DNA from: Sarocladium kiliense
Taxonomy: Eukaryota > Ascomycota > Sordariomycetes > Hypocreales > Sarocladiaceae
Assembly (NCBI GenBank): GCA_030734395.1
Contig: JAUZTG010000029.1
Location: forward strand, 1,674,001-1,738,000
DNA length: 64,000 nucleotides
Reading direction: 5' to 3'
The notes under the pieces were generated by a model. The model ran no database searches, was not told the DNA's origin, and saw only the letters and a list, made by a program, of their open reading frames with translations. Made by a program: the position numbers and the translations under genes. This document shows, one piece after another, positions 1 to 10,848 of this stretch; within the stretch, counting starts at the first letter, position 1, and every line of letters starts with the position of its first letter.

Positions 1-1505
1 CAGCATCACCACCACCCCGCGAACACATCCAGAAACGCAAATTCGCCCCGCAGCTTATCGAGAGTTCCAGACGAAGTCGTCGTGTTGGAGATGCTGGTCC
101 TGCAACAAGGCCTACTGATAAGACGGATATCACGCCCTACACCAAGAACATCTATACTGCGAAACATCATCATGTCTCGAGGAAGCAATGGGAAGATGGC
201 GTCGATGAGGAGTTGGAACGGCCAATGCCACCTACGAGGCGCGAGACCGAGGACGAGGGTGTTAAGGAATATCTGCTGGACCTGGCTGCTAAGGAGGCCG
301 AGCGGCTGATTCACGAAGAAGCCCTCGCTGCTTTCCCTAACAGCCATGCTCGTGAGGGAGGCGTTGCTCACTTCTACTTTCAGGAAAGTTCTGACAGTGA
401 TGAGCTGACCGAGGATGTCTCGGGCCATGAAGCGCAACAGCGGGTGCGGCGCAAGTCTTCAAACTTGGGGCTCAACTGGTGGCATAAACACATGCAAGAG
501 CACGTGCAGCAGACCCAGGATCCTGAGAATGTAATGGATGTTGATAAGGAGCCTACGGATGCCGAGCTCGATAAGATGGACCTGACAGCACCCCCGGATC
601 CTCTGTGGACGACGAGTAAACGTGCCGAGGACGAGGAAAAGCGAGAGTCAGCAATTAAGCCCGAAGCCGACACAGGGCCCATCAAGACCGACTTTGCTGC
701 ATCATCAGCAACCCAGAAGCCCGCTGGCAGCCCCTTTGGTACACCCTTCGGTGGGTTATTACCCAAGACCGACGCGAAGGAAAAGAAGAAGAAAGGAGTG
801 TCACCTCCCATGCTTGGTGACGATCTTGTGTTCCGCACGTGCCCCTCCCCAAAACACACCAAGCTTGAGACCGACCATCCTTTCATTGAGAAAGATCGTC
901 CAGACAAGCATCGCGATCTTGAAGGTGGCGGCGGCCTATGGCGAGGGTACTGCTACAGGTCCGAGTCAGACGAGACTTACCTGGTGCCCGCCCAGCTGCG
1001 GCCCGCACCCATGATTTCGACACCATACCCGGCAGCACAAACTCCGGGAGGTCCCTTGGCCACCGATTACTTTAGCCAGGAGCCGTCCTCCGTCGGCAAG
1101 CCTAGTCTACACTCCCTTCAGGGTCTGGATGAGCGGCTTCGCCGGGCACAGGCTCGTGCCGAGAAGCACGAGAAGATCGCCGTCGAGTTCAGTGACGACT
1201 TCGTCACGCAGGTGTACAACTATCTCTCTCTGGGCTACCCTTCCATGGCTCGCGGCTTTGACGACGAGCTCTCACGCATCAGCCGTATCGACATCGAGGA
1301 GCTCCGGTCAGAGGACAACAAACCCCTTGCAAAGGGCTACATGCTCGAGCTGAAGCTGCAGGATAGCCGCGCAGGCGAGAGATGTCCTCGGTGGAGGGCT
1401 CTCCGTGTATATATTACCGAATGGGCGAAACAGCATCCTGATTTGGATAATTTGGATCCACTTGCTTGGGGTGTCAGGGAGAGGCGTGGTAGTTGGGGTA
1501 TATAA
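1..1505 (+). CDS. Conserved hypothetical protein, 3' part (5' end outside window)
   Basis: The reading frame is open from the first complete codon at base 3 to the TAA at 1503-1505, about 500 residues, so the true start lies upstream. I do not recognise a named family. The visible part is hydrophilic: a basic N-terminal stretch, then acidic and Ser/Pro-rich low complexity with short Lys runs. The C-terminal region (about the last 140 residues) looks folded, with an amphipathic helical segment beginning LDERLRRAQARAEKHEKIAVEF and a pattern of aromatic residues (VYNYLSLGYPSMARGF). No signal peptide or membrane segment is visible in this part. Coding character is good and no intron is needed. 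A nuclear or regulatory role is possible from composition alone, but that is a guess. The methionine codon at 213 is internal and is not a supported start. Confidence 0.7.
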   Translation, partial: ASPPPREHIQKRKFAPQLIESSRRSRRVGDAGPATRPTDKTDITPYTKNIYTAKHHHVSRKQWEDGVDEELERPMPPTRRETEDEGVKEYLLDLAAKEAERLIHEEALAAFPNSHAREGGVAHFYFQESSDSDELTEDVSGHEAQQRVRRKSSNLGLNWWHKHMQEHVQQTQDPENVMDVDKEPTDAELDKMDLTAPPDPLWTTSKRAEDEEKRESAIKPEADTGPIKTDFAASSATQKPAGSPFGTPFGGLLPKTDAKEKKKKGVSPPMLGDDLVFRTCPSPKHTKLETDHPFIEKDRPDKHRDLEGGGGLWRGYCYRSESDETYLVPAQLRPAPMISTPYPAAQTPGGPLATDYFSQEPSSVGKPSLHSLQGLDERLRRAQARAEKHEKIAVEFSDDFVTQVYNYLSLGYPSMARGFDDELSRISRIDIEELRSEDNKPLAKGYMLELKLQDSRAGERCPRWRALRVYITEWAKQHPDLDNLDPLAWGVRERRGSWGI

Positions 1506-1978
1506 ACCTGAAGATAGAGATGGTTTTAGACTGGGTGATAGACATCATGGAAGAAAAGGGGACGGCGGCATTGTTCTTCATCATCATACATGGGTCATGA
1601 CGGGGTCAAAGAAAAGACCGGGCATGCGTTTGGCGTTCTGGGCTACAGGTGGTTCTCTTCTTTACGGCAGGCGATCATCAGGCTTGTGGCTCTTTCTTTA
1701 CATTAATGAAACTTCATGAGCATCTCTATATTTCGTGGTCTAATACATCGCCCAAGTGATTCGTGGGCGGGTCTTTCCATGTCACAGTCCAAATGGGATT
1801 CCGTGTAGAATGTGGTGTATACAGCCACGGCCGCATGTAACTGTATTTGCCAAAAAGAAAACCCCCTATCTTGTCTAGGAAGTCATCCCTCCTGAACGCC
1901 CCATGATGCAAGAAAAAAGCAACATTGAAAAAATGATTCGTATAGACAAGATGTGAACAATGATCATTTTCTTTCCCT
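1506..1978. other. Tail-to-tail intergenic region
   Basis: This gap lies between the 3' ends of two convergent genes. It should hold both 3' UTRs. I see no convincing coding exon, RNA gene or repeat. Confidence 0.5.
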
Positions 1979-3142
1979 TTACTTCCTCTTCTTCGGTGGT
2001 GGGCCAGCGTCCACATCACTCTCATCCTCCTCTGCCATGGAGTCATCCACCTCCTCCTGCTCAATGTCATCGTCATCCAGAGCATCTTCCGCGTCGTCGC
2101 TGTCATCTTCCTCTTCTACTGAATCGTCGTCCGAGTCAGACTCGCCGGCAAGCCCGTTCATCGTGATATCTGCCTCGGCGTCGTCGTCCAAGCCACCTCT
2201 TGAGCCAATACCGTTGGTCATCACTTCGCTGGTATCCTTATCCTCGCCTTCCACGAAGATAACATTCTCGTCCTCGTCCTCATCGGTCTTGTGTGCCGCG
2301 CCAGAGTTCCTTTGCATCCTTCTCCGCAAATCCATCTGCCCCTCCAGCATATCCAACTTGCCCTTCAGCGCAAGCAAGCTATTCAAGCCCTTAGCACGCT
2401 CAGCCAGCACCTTCTGCAGTCCCGACAAGCTCTGTAGGACCTTGGGCTGAGTAGCCAACGCACCACCATGTGCAACAAGCGTCCACTGCACCCAGATCAT
2501 GAGCTTGCCTGCGCGACCGGGACGACGGTAGAGACGAGCGGCAAGCTTCTGGAGGAGTGCACCGGCGAGAGCGCTGTCGAGGTTCTCAACGGTGTTTTGG
2601 ATGGTGGACTGATCGTCGGTGGCAAGACAGGACTCGAGGAGGTCAGTGTCGTCGGTTCGGAGGGCTTGTGTGAGAACAGTGGTGAGGGACTGGCTCGAGG
2701 GTGCGACGATGGCGGCGCGAGAGCGTTGGAGGGAGGTTGAGGGTTGTTGGAGGAGGGCGGGGACATCGATGACCTCGCTGCCACGAAGGAGCTCGCCGAA
2801 AGATGGTGAAGTAGCCTCAGCGTCTGATCCGTCCTCATCTGCCGTCTCAGCTTGCTGGAGTGAAGGTCGTGAGGCAGGCTTGCTACTCAGAGGTTGTGAG
2901 ACTGGCGGTGCAGCGCCATTGGCCTCTTCGGCATCGCTGCCTTCGCCAGTGAGGTATTCCTCGTCGCTGCTGTTGGGGTCGGAGGAGATATCAATTGTCT
3001 CTGTGGCGGCGGGGATATCGTCTGCTGCGGAAACGGCAGTGCTCTGCTCGTTGATCCTGGTTCTGGTGGTGGGCTTTGCGCTGGGCTTGACGGCCGGTGC
3101 AGCAAACCTGCCGGGTGCTTTCCGTTTGGTAGACATTGGCAT
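1979..3142 (-). CDS. Utp12-domain small-subunit processome protein (Utp5/Utp9-like)
   Basis: Single exon, 387 residues. The N-terminal 125 residues are low-complexity, Ser/Pro/Asp/Glu-rich, with basic segments that could act as nuclear targeting. Residues about 140-265 match the Utp12 (Dip2/Utp12) helical domain: a leucine-rich stretch with LLQKLAARLYRRPGRAGKLM and WVQWTLVAHGGAL, which is the characteristic part. The tail (280-387) is a long run of Asp/Glu/Ser ending in Pro-Pro-Lys-Lys-Arg-Lys, a likely nuclear localisation signal. Family knowledge: Utp12-domain proteins belong to the t-UTP/UTP-A or UTP-B modules that act on pre-18S rRNA in the nucleolus. Most have WD40 repeats before this domain and none are seen here, so whether it corresponds to Utp5, Utp9 or another member is unresolved. 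A second ATG two codons downstream could equally be the start. Confidence 0.85.
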   Translation of the reverse strand: MPMSTKRKAPGRFAAPAVKPSAKPTTRTRINEQSTAVSAADDIPAATETIDISSDPNSSDEEYLTGEGSDAEEANGAAPPVSQPLSSKPASRPSLQQAETADEDGSDAEATSPSFGELLRGSEVIDVPALLQQPSTSLQRSRAAIVAPSSQSLTTVLTQALRTDDTDLLESCLATDDQSTIQNTVENLDSALAGALLQKLAARLYRRPGRAGKLMIWVQWTLVAHGGALATQPKVLQSLSGLQKVLAERAKGLNSLLALKGKLDMLEGQMDLRRRMQRNSGAAHKTDEDEDENVIFVEGEDKDTSEVMTNGIGSRGGLDDDAEADITMNGLAGESDSDDDSVEEEDDSDDAEDALDDDDIEQEEVDDSMAEEDESDVDAGPPPKKRK

Positions 3143-4938
3143 GCGTATATCTGCACTGAAGCAATGAAAGAAACCAAGGAAGAAGACTGATGGAGGATAA
3201 TGTCTGCAGTTGGGTTATACAAGGGCTTGTCTTGCTTGTAGTGATGAGCGCTCGCTGTCGGGCTTGGGGAAAATTTCATGGGCTGCAACGGCTGGTTGGT
3301 GAACTTTTTTTCTGGGTCGGAGCTTGGAGGCCGACCGTGGATGAGGAGCCCCACTTGATGATGAGCGGCTGGGTGGTCACACAAGTTGGTGGCAGGGTCA
3401 CGTGCGCGGTGCCTTACCCGGGAGCCATGCTTCGAGTCATCGCGGTTTCACCGTGACACTTACACCGAACGTGGGTGGTTTGGTTCACATGGCTGCCCGG
3501 CTCATTACACACCAAGAAATTCGCTCTCCAAACGTCAAAACATGTCATCTTTGCCCTTGATTGTAGCCAATCCTCCAAAACGTGGGACCCTCGAGCTATA
3601 CTAATTAAGTGCACTCTGGGGCCACTCCTGCCAAAATAATTCCACACCGAACACAGCTGCCTACGATTGGCAGCAAACGCAAACCAAGAAGTCTCAAACT
3701 TCTCAAATTACCTCTCAATGGTCAAGAATAATACAGCCTTTCTCATTCACTCACGCGATCACAAGTTGTTCAGAGTCGAGTGCAGCGTCTACTATTCGGC
3801 CTCCCAGCAAGCTTTGTATAGGGTATACAGGAATAAGCTTGGCCTGAAATTATTTTCAAATTTCGCTGCTTGACGACGGCCACGCATGCTGATATCACCA
3901 CGAGCAAATACCAGAACAGGAAACACCAGATTATATGCCCATTCATCCCCAGCTCGACACCACTTACACCATCCAACAATCTTCTTTTAGCCTGCCTGCT
4001 AGCCCCCGTTGCAAGGACACCACCCTCTCGGTCTGCAAAACCCGCTACCTGCATAACCCCCCTTAGCCCTGAAGCCTCGCCCGACCCTCCCAGCCTCCCC
4101 CGGTAACTCATAAATACCACCGCTTCCGGCCGGGCAAAATTCCCTGACGTGACCGCGCTTTTCCTCGCGGACCCTCCCACTTTACCGTGCAGTCCAGGTA
4201 CTTAAGGTATAACGTAACCCTCCTTTTTATTTTCGCCGCCTTGCAGGTTGTTCCATTCCGATCCGGCTGTCCCTTCGCATTCCACCCACCCAGCTCTCCA
4301 TTTCGACCTACCCTACGGTAATTTCAACGCGCCTCTCTCTCTCTCTCACAACTACACGCGACGCATCGCCTTCAGCTGCAAAAGGCATCGCTGCTTCACT
4401 TCCCTCTCGTCCGCGCGCCTGGCTCTTGTCGCTTATCTTGAGCTGCGATCTTTGGCGCATCCTCACTCTCGCCTCCTGGACTCATTTCCGCCGCATCCGC
4501 CATCGTGTGCGCGCCCACTTCCCTGTGTGTGTTTTGCTACATCACGCTCTCCGGTCGCAAATCACCACCAAGGATATCCACACGCGCAGGTCGTTGCCAG
4601 TCGTACCAACCGACCAACAACTGCCACCGTCCGTCATCAGTTGCTGCATCCGATCGCTAGTCAACAATTTTGCGCTCCTCAGTCACCTGCGACACGCATC
4701 TGACTCACCTTCACCACCTCCCTCGCGCAATCGTCTGCGCGCCTGTTCTCACGCCACTTCATCGCATCGCAGCTTCTCGAACGCACCCAAGTCGCCAACC
4801 TCCTTCGCCTATAAAGGCAGCGGCGTATCCCCACCTTGCGCGCATCCGGGTCATAACCATAACACGTCGCGTTTTAATGTCGAGCCGCGCAACTTGAACA
4901 TTTCCTGATATCCCGCGCATCTTAAGCGCATTACCACG
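3143..4938. other. Divergent intergenic region upstream of Utp12 gene and bdf1
   Basis: This 1.8 kb region separates two divergently transcribed genes and must contain both promoters. The bdf1-proximal 700 bases are strongly pyrimidine-rich (CT tracts near 4320-4350), a usual feature of fungal core promoters and 5' leaders. Open frames here have biased, low-complexity translations and are not supported as genes. Confidence 0.5.
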
Positions 4939-7831
4939 ATGGCTTCGCCACCACCCTCGGCTCTTGCACAGGAGCCCGAGGTTCGCGGCATCGACGCCGC
5001 TCCAGCAGTCCAGCCAGACACCAACGGGTAAGTCACCCTCATTCGCGCGATGCTTGCATCTGATGCTGATGCGCCTCCAGACACCTGCCGACCGAGCCTC
5101 GACCTGATGCGCCTGTCGTAGCGGTCGTCGAGAAGATCGAGACAGAGAAGCCTCTGGTGAACGGCAATGGAGGCGATGCGACCAAGGACGTCGCTGTTAG
5201 CAAAGTTGAGACCGAAGCCATCCAGACCGAGTCGAAACCGGCAGCGGCCACTCCCGAAACCGCAACACCAAACGTACCCGAAAGTGCGCCCGAGCCTGCG
5301 AGCCCACGGAAGCCTGATGAACTTGTTGAGCCTCCGCCTTCCAATGAAGATGAAGTCATGAGAGATGCATCGCAACCTGAGGCTTCTGAGCCTGCGCCAC
5401 CTTTGGACAGCACAGTAGAGAAACCTCTTGAGAGCATTGAGAAGTCTCCGGAAGCTGTAACTGCACCGAAAGACGAAGTAAAGGCAGAGCCGTCCCCGAA
5501 AGTGGAAGCTGTGGCTCCGTTCGCTTCTTCCTCATCGCCAAAACCGAGCACAGAAGCACAAGACGATGTAGCAATGGGAGGCACAGGTGCTGAGGGTACC
5601 GAGGAGTCAGCACTTACCGCGAACGATGAATCTGTTCTTCCCACTTCTGAGGTTGATCTAGGACCTGCTGGTATGTCGCAGCTGGCTCTCGATGGCGCAG
5701 AGGCTGAGACCTCTCCTGTTGTGGCCGGTGAGACCACCTCTACTGATGCTCCTATCAAGGTGGCGCGTGAACGCGAGGATGATGCCAGTGAGGAGCCTGC
5801 CCCAAAACGAGCACGCACAGAGCCCAAGGAAGATGAGGTGACCGTCCCTGTGACATCGGCCGATGCTATGGACACGTCTGCCACCGAGCCTGCGCCACTG
5901 GAATCCATTGAGGCTTTGCCAGCCAATGCATCGGCTGAAGCTCCTAACCTGTCGAGCCTCAACTGGGATGATGCGGACAAGGACAAGTCAGTCCTCTCCC
6001 CATACCAGAGGCGTGAGATCAGGAAGTCATTGGGCAAGGCGAAGAAGACAAAGAACGGTGGTCACTTCCGTGACTCGGTTCAAAGACTCTGGCCAACCTT
6101 GTGGGATACCTACGTCGCAAAGATTGAGAGACCGATGGATTTGGGCAAGATTGATCGTGATTTGCGGGAGCCTGAAAGCCCCTACATCACATTCGGCGAC
6201 GTCAAGGCAGATCTCGGTCTGATTTTCACGAACACGCTTGCCTTTAACGGCCCAACTCATGACGTTACTGCGGCAGCACTGAATGCTGTCAAGACGATCT
6301 GGAACGAAGTCAAGACTATTCCTGAGGAAGAACCTGCTAAGCCTAAGCCCTTCCCCAAGGCTAAACCGATTCGCGAATCGCGTGTCGCAGCTACTTCAGG
6401 TCCGGAAGCGAGTAGGAGACAGTCTGCGGGTCCAGCAGCAGCAGCTCCAAGCACCCAAACAGCAGCTGCAGCAAAACCGGCTGCTGATGTAAGGCGAGAC
6501 TCGATCGCCGATGCGGATCGGCCGAAGCGTACTGTGCGGGCACCCAAGTCGAAAGACATCGATTACACATCGAAGTCACGGAAGAAACTCAAGCCAGAGC
6601 TGCAGTTCTGTGACGAGGTTCTGACTGAGATCACTAGTGCTAAGCACTTCACCATTAATCAGTTCTTCCTGGAACCAGTAGATCCGGTTGCTTTGGCTAT
6701 TCCCCAGTACTATTCCGTGATCAAGAAGCCCATGGATTTTGGCCAGATCTCACGGATGCTGCACAGTGGAGAAATCAACTCTGTGAAAGAGTTTGACAAG
6801 AACGTTCGTCTGATTTTCGACAATTGCTTCCAATTCAATGGACCGCCAAACCAGGGAAACCCAGTTTCCATCTTCGCGAAGCAGCTTAAAGACATGTATG
6901 AAGGGGAGATGAAGAAGAAAGATGCATGGCTCGCGAAACATGCCAAAGCCAACGCACCCGCTTCGAACCCTAGCGATGACGAGGATGATGACGAGGATGA
7001 GGAAGATCAAGAAGCCCTTGCCGCAATTAACGAGATGACGAGCAACATTCGTGTACTCGAGGGCAAGATGAGAGAAGAATCAACGAAGCTGACGGAGCTT
7101 TATGCTGCGGACAGCCCTGATGAAATAATGATTCAAGTCCAGCAAAATATTGTCTCCGTCGTTCAGCAAACGCTTCTCGGCAAGAAGACTAAGTTGGCGG
7201 AATTGAGACAGAAGGGGGATAAGCCCGGTAAGAAGGCCAAGGGAGGCAAGCCCAAGCCAAGCGGATCAAAGAAGGCGGCCGCCGGCGCTGTACCGAAGAA
7301 ATCTGGAGGCGGCAAGAAGGCTACCAAGAAGTCTTTGACTGCTGCTGAGAAGGACCAAATCGCGAACGCCATCAACGACCTCGAGGGGAAGCATTTGGAT
7401 CGTGCCATTGATATCATCAAGAATGACACTGGTCAGAATGTAGGTTTACCCTTGCCACAGCACACCTAACATCGTACTAACTTGAATAGGAAAACCCCGA
7501 TGGAGAGCTCGAATTGGACATTGACCAACTGTCACCGGCGGCACTGCTCAAATTATGGGAGCTTTGCAAGAAGGTTCTTCCCGGTTTTGCGAAGGACTCA
7601 AGCTCGGCTGGTCCCGTGGACGATGGCCCGAAGCATAAGTCACAGAACGCACAGCCCAAGGGCAAAAAGAACAAGCCTATGAGCGCTCAAGAGCAAGAGG
7701 CACGCATTGCACAACTCGAGGCGCTGTCATCCATGTACAAGCGCCCCAGCGAGGGTGCCGATGTGGAGGTGACGCAGGCCCCGACGCCGACTAACGAGTC
7801 GAGTGACGAGTCCTCCTCTGAGGAAGAGTAG
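4939..7831 (+). CDS. bdf1: BET-family double bromodomain protein Bdf1
   Basis: Three exons: 4939-5027, 5081-7439, 7490-7831. Introns are GTAAGT...CAG (53 nt) and GTAGGT...TAG (50 nt, branch TACTAAC). The product is 929 residues. The N-terminal 300 residues are Glu/Pro/Ala-rich and disordered with a basic patch (PKRARTEPK). Bromodomain 1 spans about 338-442 (RPMDLGKI, then the acetyl-lysine Asn in AFNG). Bromodomain 2 spans about 534-641 (KKPMDFGQI, Asn in QFNG). An Asp/Glu run follows near 660, then a Lys-rich segment. The ET domain at about 784-855 is assembled only when the last intron is removed, joining GQN to ENPDGELELDIDQLSP. BET proteins bind acetylated histone H4 and support TFIID-dependent transcription in the nucleus. 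Domain order and length fit fungal Bdf1. Confidence 0.94.
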
Positions 7832-8346
7832 AGGATTGGTGCACGAAAGGTGGATAGTTGCGTTTGTGAAATGGTACTTCTTCTGGACCGATGATATCGA
7901 CGATCTGGCGTTCGAGGGAATCCAAAAAAGGGGCGCAGGGATCATCAACCGGAAAAAAAGAAAAGAAAATTCGTCGCTGGACTTTGTGCCAAGCTACATG
8001 ATCCGGGCACACGTTCTTTTTCCTCTTCGCTTCATCCTTTCTTGCCCTTCGCTGCCCTACCTCTTACACTTTACTACATTGCTTTGCAACGTACATATTT
8101 ACAACTTTTCGGATATTCGAGGACGACGGGCGGAGAACGGCGAGGGATGATGAACGAGTGGCTATGCTGAAGGGGAGGCGATGAAGTGGTGTTGTGGAGG
8201 AAATGAATATTTGGCTTTTAGGTGTGAAGAGGAGGTTGGCAGTGGGCACCTCATTGCTACATAGAGTGTAAGATGAATTGTATAGCAACAAAGTTCTCAC
8301 CAACTTTCATGATGACGTGTATCTCTGATCTAACTGCGGTGTATGT
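7832..8346. other. Convergent 3' UTR region
   Basis: Lies between the stop codons of bdf1 and the Nudix gene on the opposite strand. It is comparatively A/T- and pyrimidine-rich with A-rich stretches near 7950-7970. No further gene is visible. Confidence 0.5.
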
Positions 8347-9348
8347 CTATGGTGATGTTGGTTTTGTCGGCATCGGTAGGACGCGGTGTAGACGAGAGCA
8401 GATGTCGACACAGTCAGGCTCGTTCTCTGGGGTGATAATCCCATGGCGGATGAAGAAGTCGATCATGATGCCGCAGACATTGGGCTTGAAGTCCCTTTTC
8501 AGCATGCGGTTCATGACCTCATCGCAGTCCATAAGGATAAACTCCTCGACCTCGTTGTCTTCAGGCACCGGAATCACATCCGCCGGCATCTCCAGATCGT
8601 AAACGTATAGAATCTCTGCATGAAATAGCTCCGTCTTAGGATTGATATTTGCGAGGGTCACAGTACCCGCCGCACGAACGTTCCTCGCCACGAACTCTCT
8701 CGATAGAGAAGCCTCCTCATGAGACTCGGCAAGGATACATTCCAGTGGTGAGTCTGTTGCTTTCACACCGCCGGCGACGGAGCTGTCAAGGAGAGAAGGA
8801 TGGGCGATGAGATGGCGACTGCGACGGGCGACCCAGATTTTGAGAGGTGAGGAGGGTGTGGCGGGGAGGTAGGCTGTTAGATGAGCGCCTCGGGTGGCGA
8901 TGCCGAAGAGGGAGGAGGCGAAGCGTTCGATGTGGACGAGGGACTGGGGGAAGTGGGAGAGGCCGGGGATGAGGAAGGGTTCGGAGTGGATTGTGAGGGA
9001 GGGGAAGAGCGGGGAGGCGAGGGCGAGGTCGACAACTTGCTGGAGAGAGGCGTTGATGGCTTCGGTGGAGGTGGTTGCAGAGGATGGAGGGATAGTCAGG
9101 GTGAGAGTGCGGGAAGGGTGGGAGATGGTGAAGGTTGGAGGCCAGGAGATGGAGGAGATGGTTTTTGGGTGGATGTAGCCGTGGGGATGGGGGTCTGGGT
9201 GTATGAAGAGGCGGTAATAGGGGTTGTAATTCTGTTGGAAGTCGAGAGGGGCGCTGGAGGTGGTTAGTGAGGTGTGTTTAAGGGAGGAAGAGTGGGGAGA
9301 GGGGTACTTGTCGACTTTGGTGATGAGGTCACGAAGGCCGGAGGACAT
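8347..9348 (-). CDS. Nudix hydrolase with DUF4743 N-terminal domain
   Basis: Intronless, 333 residues. Residues about 5-165 form the DUF4743 domain found in front of Nudix domains in fungal and plant proteins often labelled thiamine pyrophosphokinase-related. Residues about 168-315 are the Nudix fold, with box residues G193, D199, E208, E211 and E212 in the segment GGVKATDSPLECILAESHEE. The glutamates that bind magnesium are kept, while the usual Arg before E208 is Ala. Family knowledge: the yeast relative YJR142W and related enzymes hydrolyse oxidised or damaged thiamine diphosphate analogues, and that is the most likely role. It is probably cytosolic, since no targeting signal is evident. 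The bdf1 gene converges on it. Confidence 0.9.
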   Translation of the reverse strand: MSSGLRDLITKVDKYPSPHSSSLKHTSLTTSSAPLDFQQNYNPYYRLFIHPDPHPHGYIHPKTISSISWPPTFTISHPSRTLTLTIPPSSATTSTEAINASLQQVVDLALASPLFPSLTIHSEPFLIPGLSHFPQSLVHIERFASSLFGIATRGAHLTAYLPATPSSPLKIWVARRSRHLIAHPSLLDSSVAGGVKATDSPLECILAESHEEASLSREFVARNVRAAGTVTLANINPKTELFHAEILYVYDLEMPADVIPVPEDNEVEEFILMDCDEVMNRMLKRDFKPNVCGIMIDFFIRHGIITPENEPDCVDICSRLHRVLPMPTKPTSP

Positions 9349-10848
9349 GATGGTGGTGGTTGAGGTTAAGGAGAGGCAGAGGGTGTGTTGGCTGTGTAAG
9401 GGCGAGTGACGGTTGAGGGAGATTGGGTGAGATGAGACGGGCAGGGGTCAAGTAGGGAAGTGAAGCTGTTGGCGATCGGTGCTGTGGTGCGTCGTCGGCG
9501 TTGGGGGATGGTGGGGGATCTCAACTGCCCCTCTCTTATCATTTATCGTGTGTACCTCTACCGTCATCAAGCAAGCAATTGAAGAAATTCCAACAACGCA
9601 CGCAATATCACCAGGACGAATTATTCTCTATGAGTGTTTTCCCGAAGTTGTTTCGTTAGGTGGTTAGACTCAATTAATGGGTTCGGCTTGATGCAGCTGA
9701 GACAAAAGGCTCACTGCAGCGTGATCCCCTCACTTCACACTCCAGTCAATCACTAGGCGAACCAATCCCTGAGTCTTGCTAATTGGCAAGGGCTTATGGC
9801 TGTCACAACGTACGATGGTCACGGCCATTGATTCTGCGTATGAGTGAGCACTGTTGAGACCCTGTGATTGGCATAGTGGCCGTGACGCTTCGTTTCCTGA
9901 ACTCCTCTACTGGCGCTGCCCAGAACCGCTCTCTTTTTCAAGACGTTCAGAAGAAAGCTCACGAGGAGGAGGTCTCAGGAGGGCAGGGTATACCACCTGT
10001 AAACTTTTATCGTCCCATCGTCACAGTGGTTATATTGGCTGTTCTCAGTGGCCACGTATGAAACATTAGACAGGAGACTGTCTGGCTCTTGACGGTATTC
10101 GCACTGTGCCCGCCCCTGACTGCTCTAAATGCTTCGATAAATGTCTTAACATTGGCAGCTGTGTCTCACAATCGCTATGAGTGAAGCTGGTTCATATGGT
10201 TTGGCACGAACAGCTAGTCAAGAAATTTGGCCCGTTAGCTCGGTCGAAGTGACCGTCACAGAACTATCATAACAGCCAAGTACCTGATGACCCCAGACCA
10301 AGATAAAAGACTCATTCGTCCGGATGATGCCGAAGATACCATGACTGTACCTGCACCCAATCTACCATCAGAAACGCCACTAACCTCACTCCTGTTGACT
10401 CATACCTGCGGTCAGCTTCGGCCGAATCACGCTCCGCGACTGCAGCACCTCGCCTCTTCCCACCATCCCTGTTCATCCGATCGGCCGAACAACGCACCAA
10501 CCCATGATTCGGATAGATCTCGGTCCGGAAGCAAGTCAAAGATGCTTGTTTTGACTCAATGGACTGTGAAAATAGTTGCCTGTTTGGGAGTGCTGGAGGA
10601 GCTACACAGTCATTTACGGACGAAGCTGCAGGGTCTCAACCCCGCCTTGGCTGCAGGAGGACGGCGTTGAATACCGACTACATAAGATCTGACATCCCTT
10701 TCTCTTCCCCCAATTCATCTATTTAACACTCTCGACTCACTTGTTTTAACTTTCGGCTGGGATTCAAACCACACAAGGTGAAAATTCAAACATCTGGCGG
10801 TCAATTATACCAAATACACCAAGGCACTCTGAGACTGCTGCCTGAGCC
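9349..10848. other. Divergent promoter region
   Basis: A 1.5 kb stretch between the divergent Nudix and beta-lactamase-like genes. Candidate ORFs here are short and lack homology or splice logic. I see no repeats or RNA genes. The pyrimidine-rich stretch at 10700-10750 is probably the leader of the downstream gene. Confidence 0.5.

Noticed and set aside
4248..4908. Plus-strand ORFs upstream of bdf1
   Set aside because: Pyrimidine-rich leader sequence; translations are His/Pro/Ser-biased and cannot be spliced in frame to bdf1 convincingly.
5039..6037. 332-codon minus-strand ORF over bdf1
   Set aside because: Ser/Ala-rich shadow of the disordered bdf1 N-terminus with no start context or homology.
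10755..10785. GGGATTCAAACC, resembling a reverse tRNA B-box
   Set aside because: No acceptor stem, A-box or cloverleaf can be formed around it on either strand.
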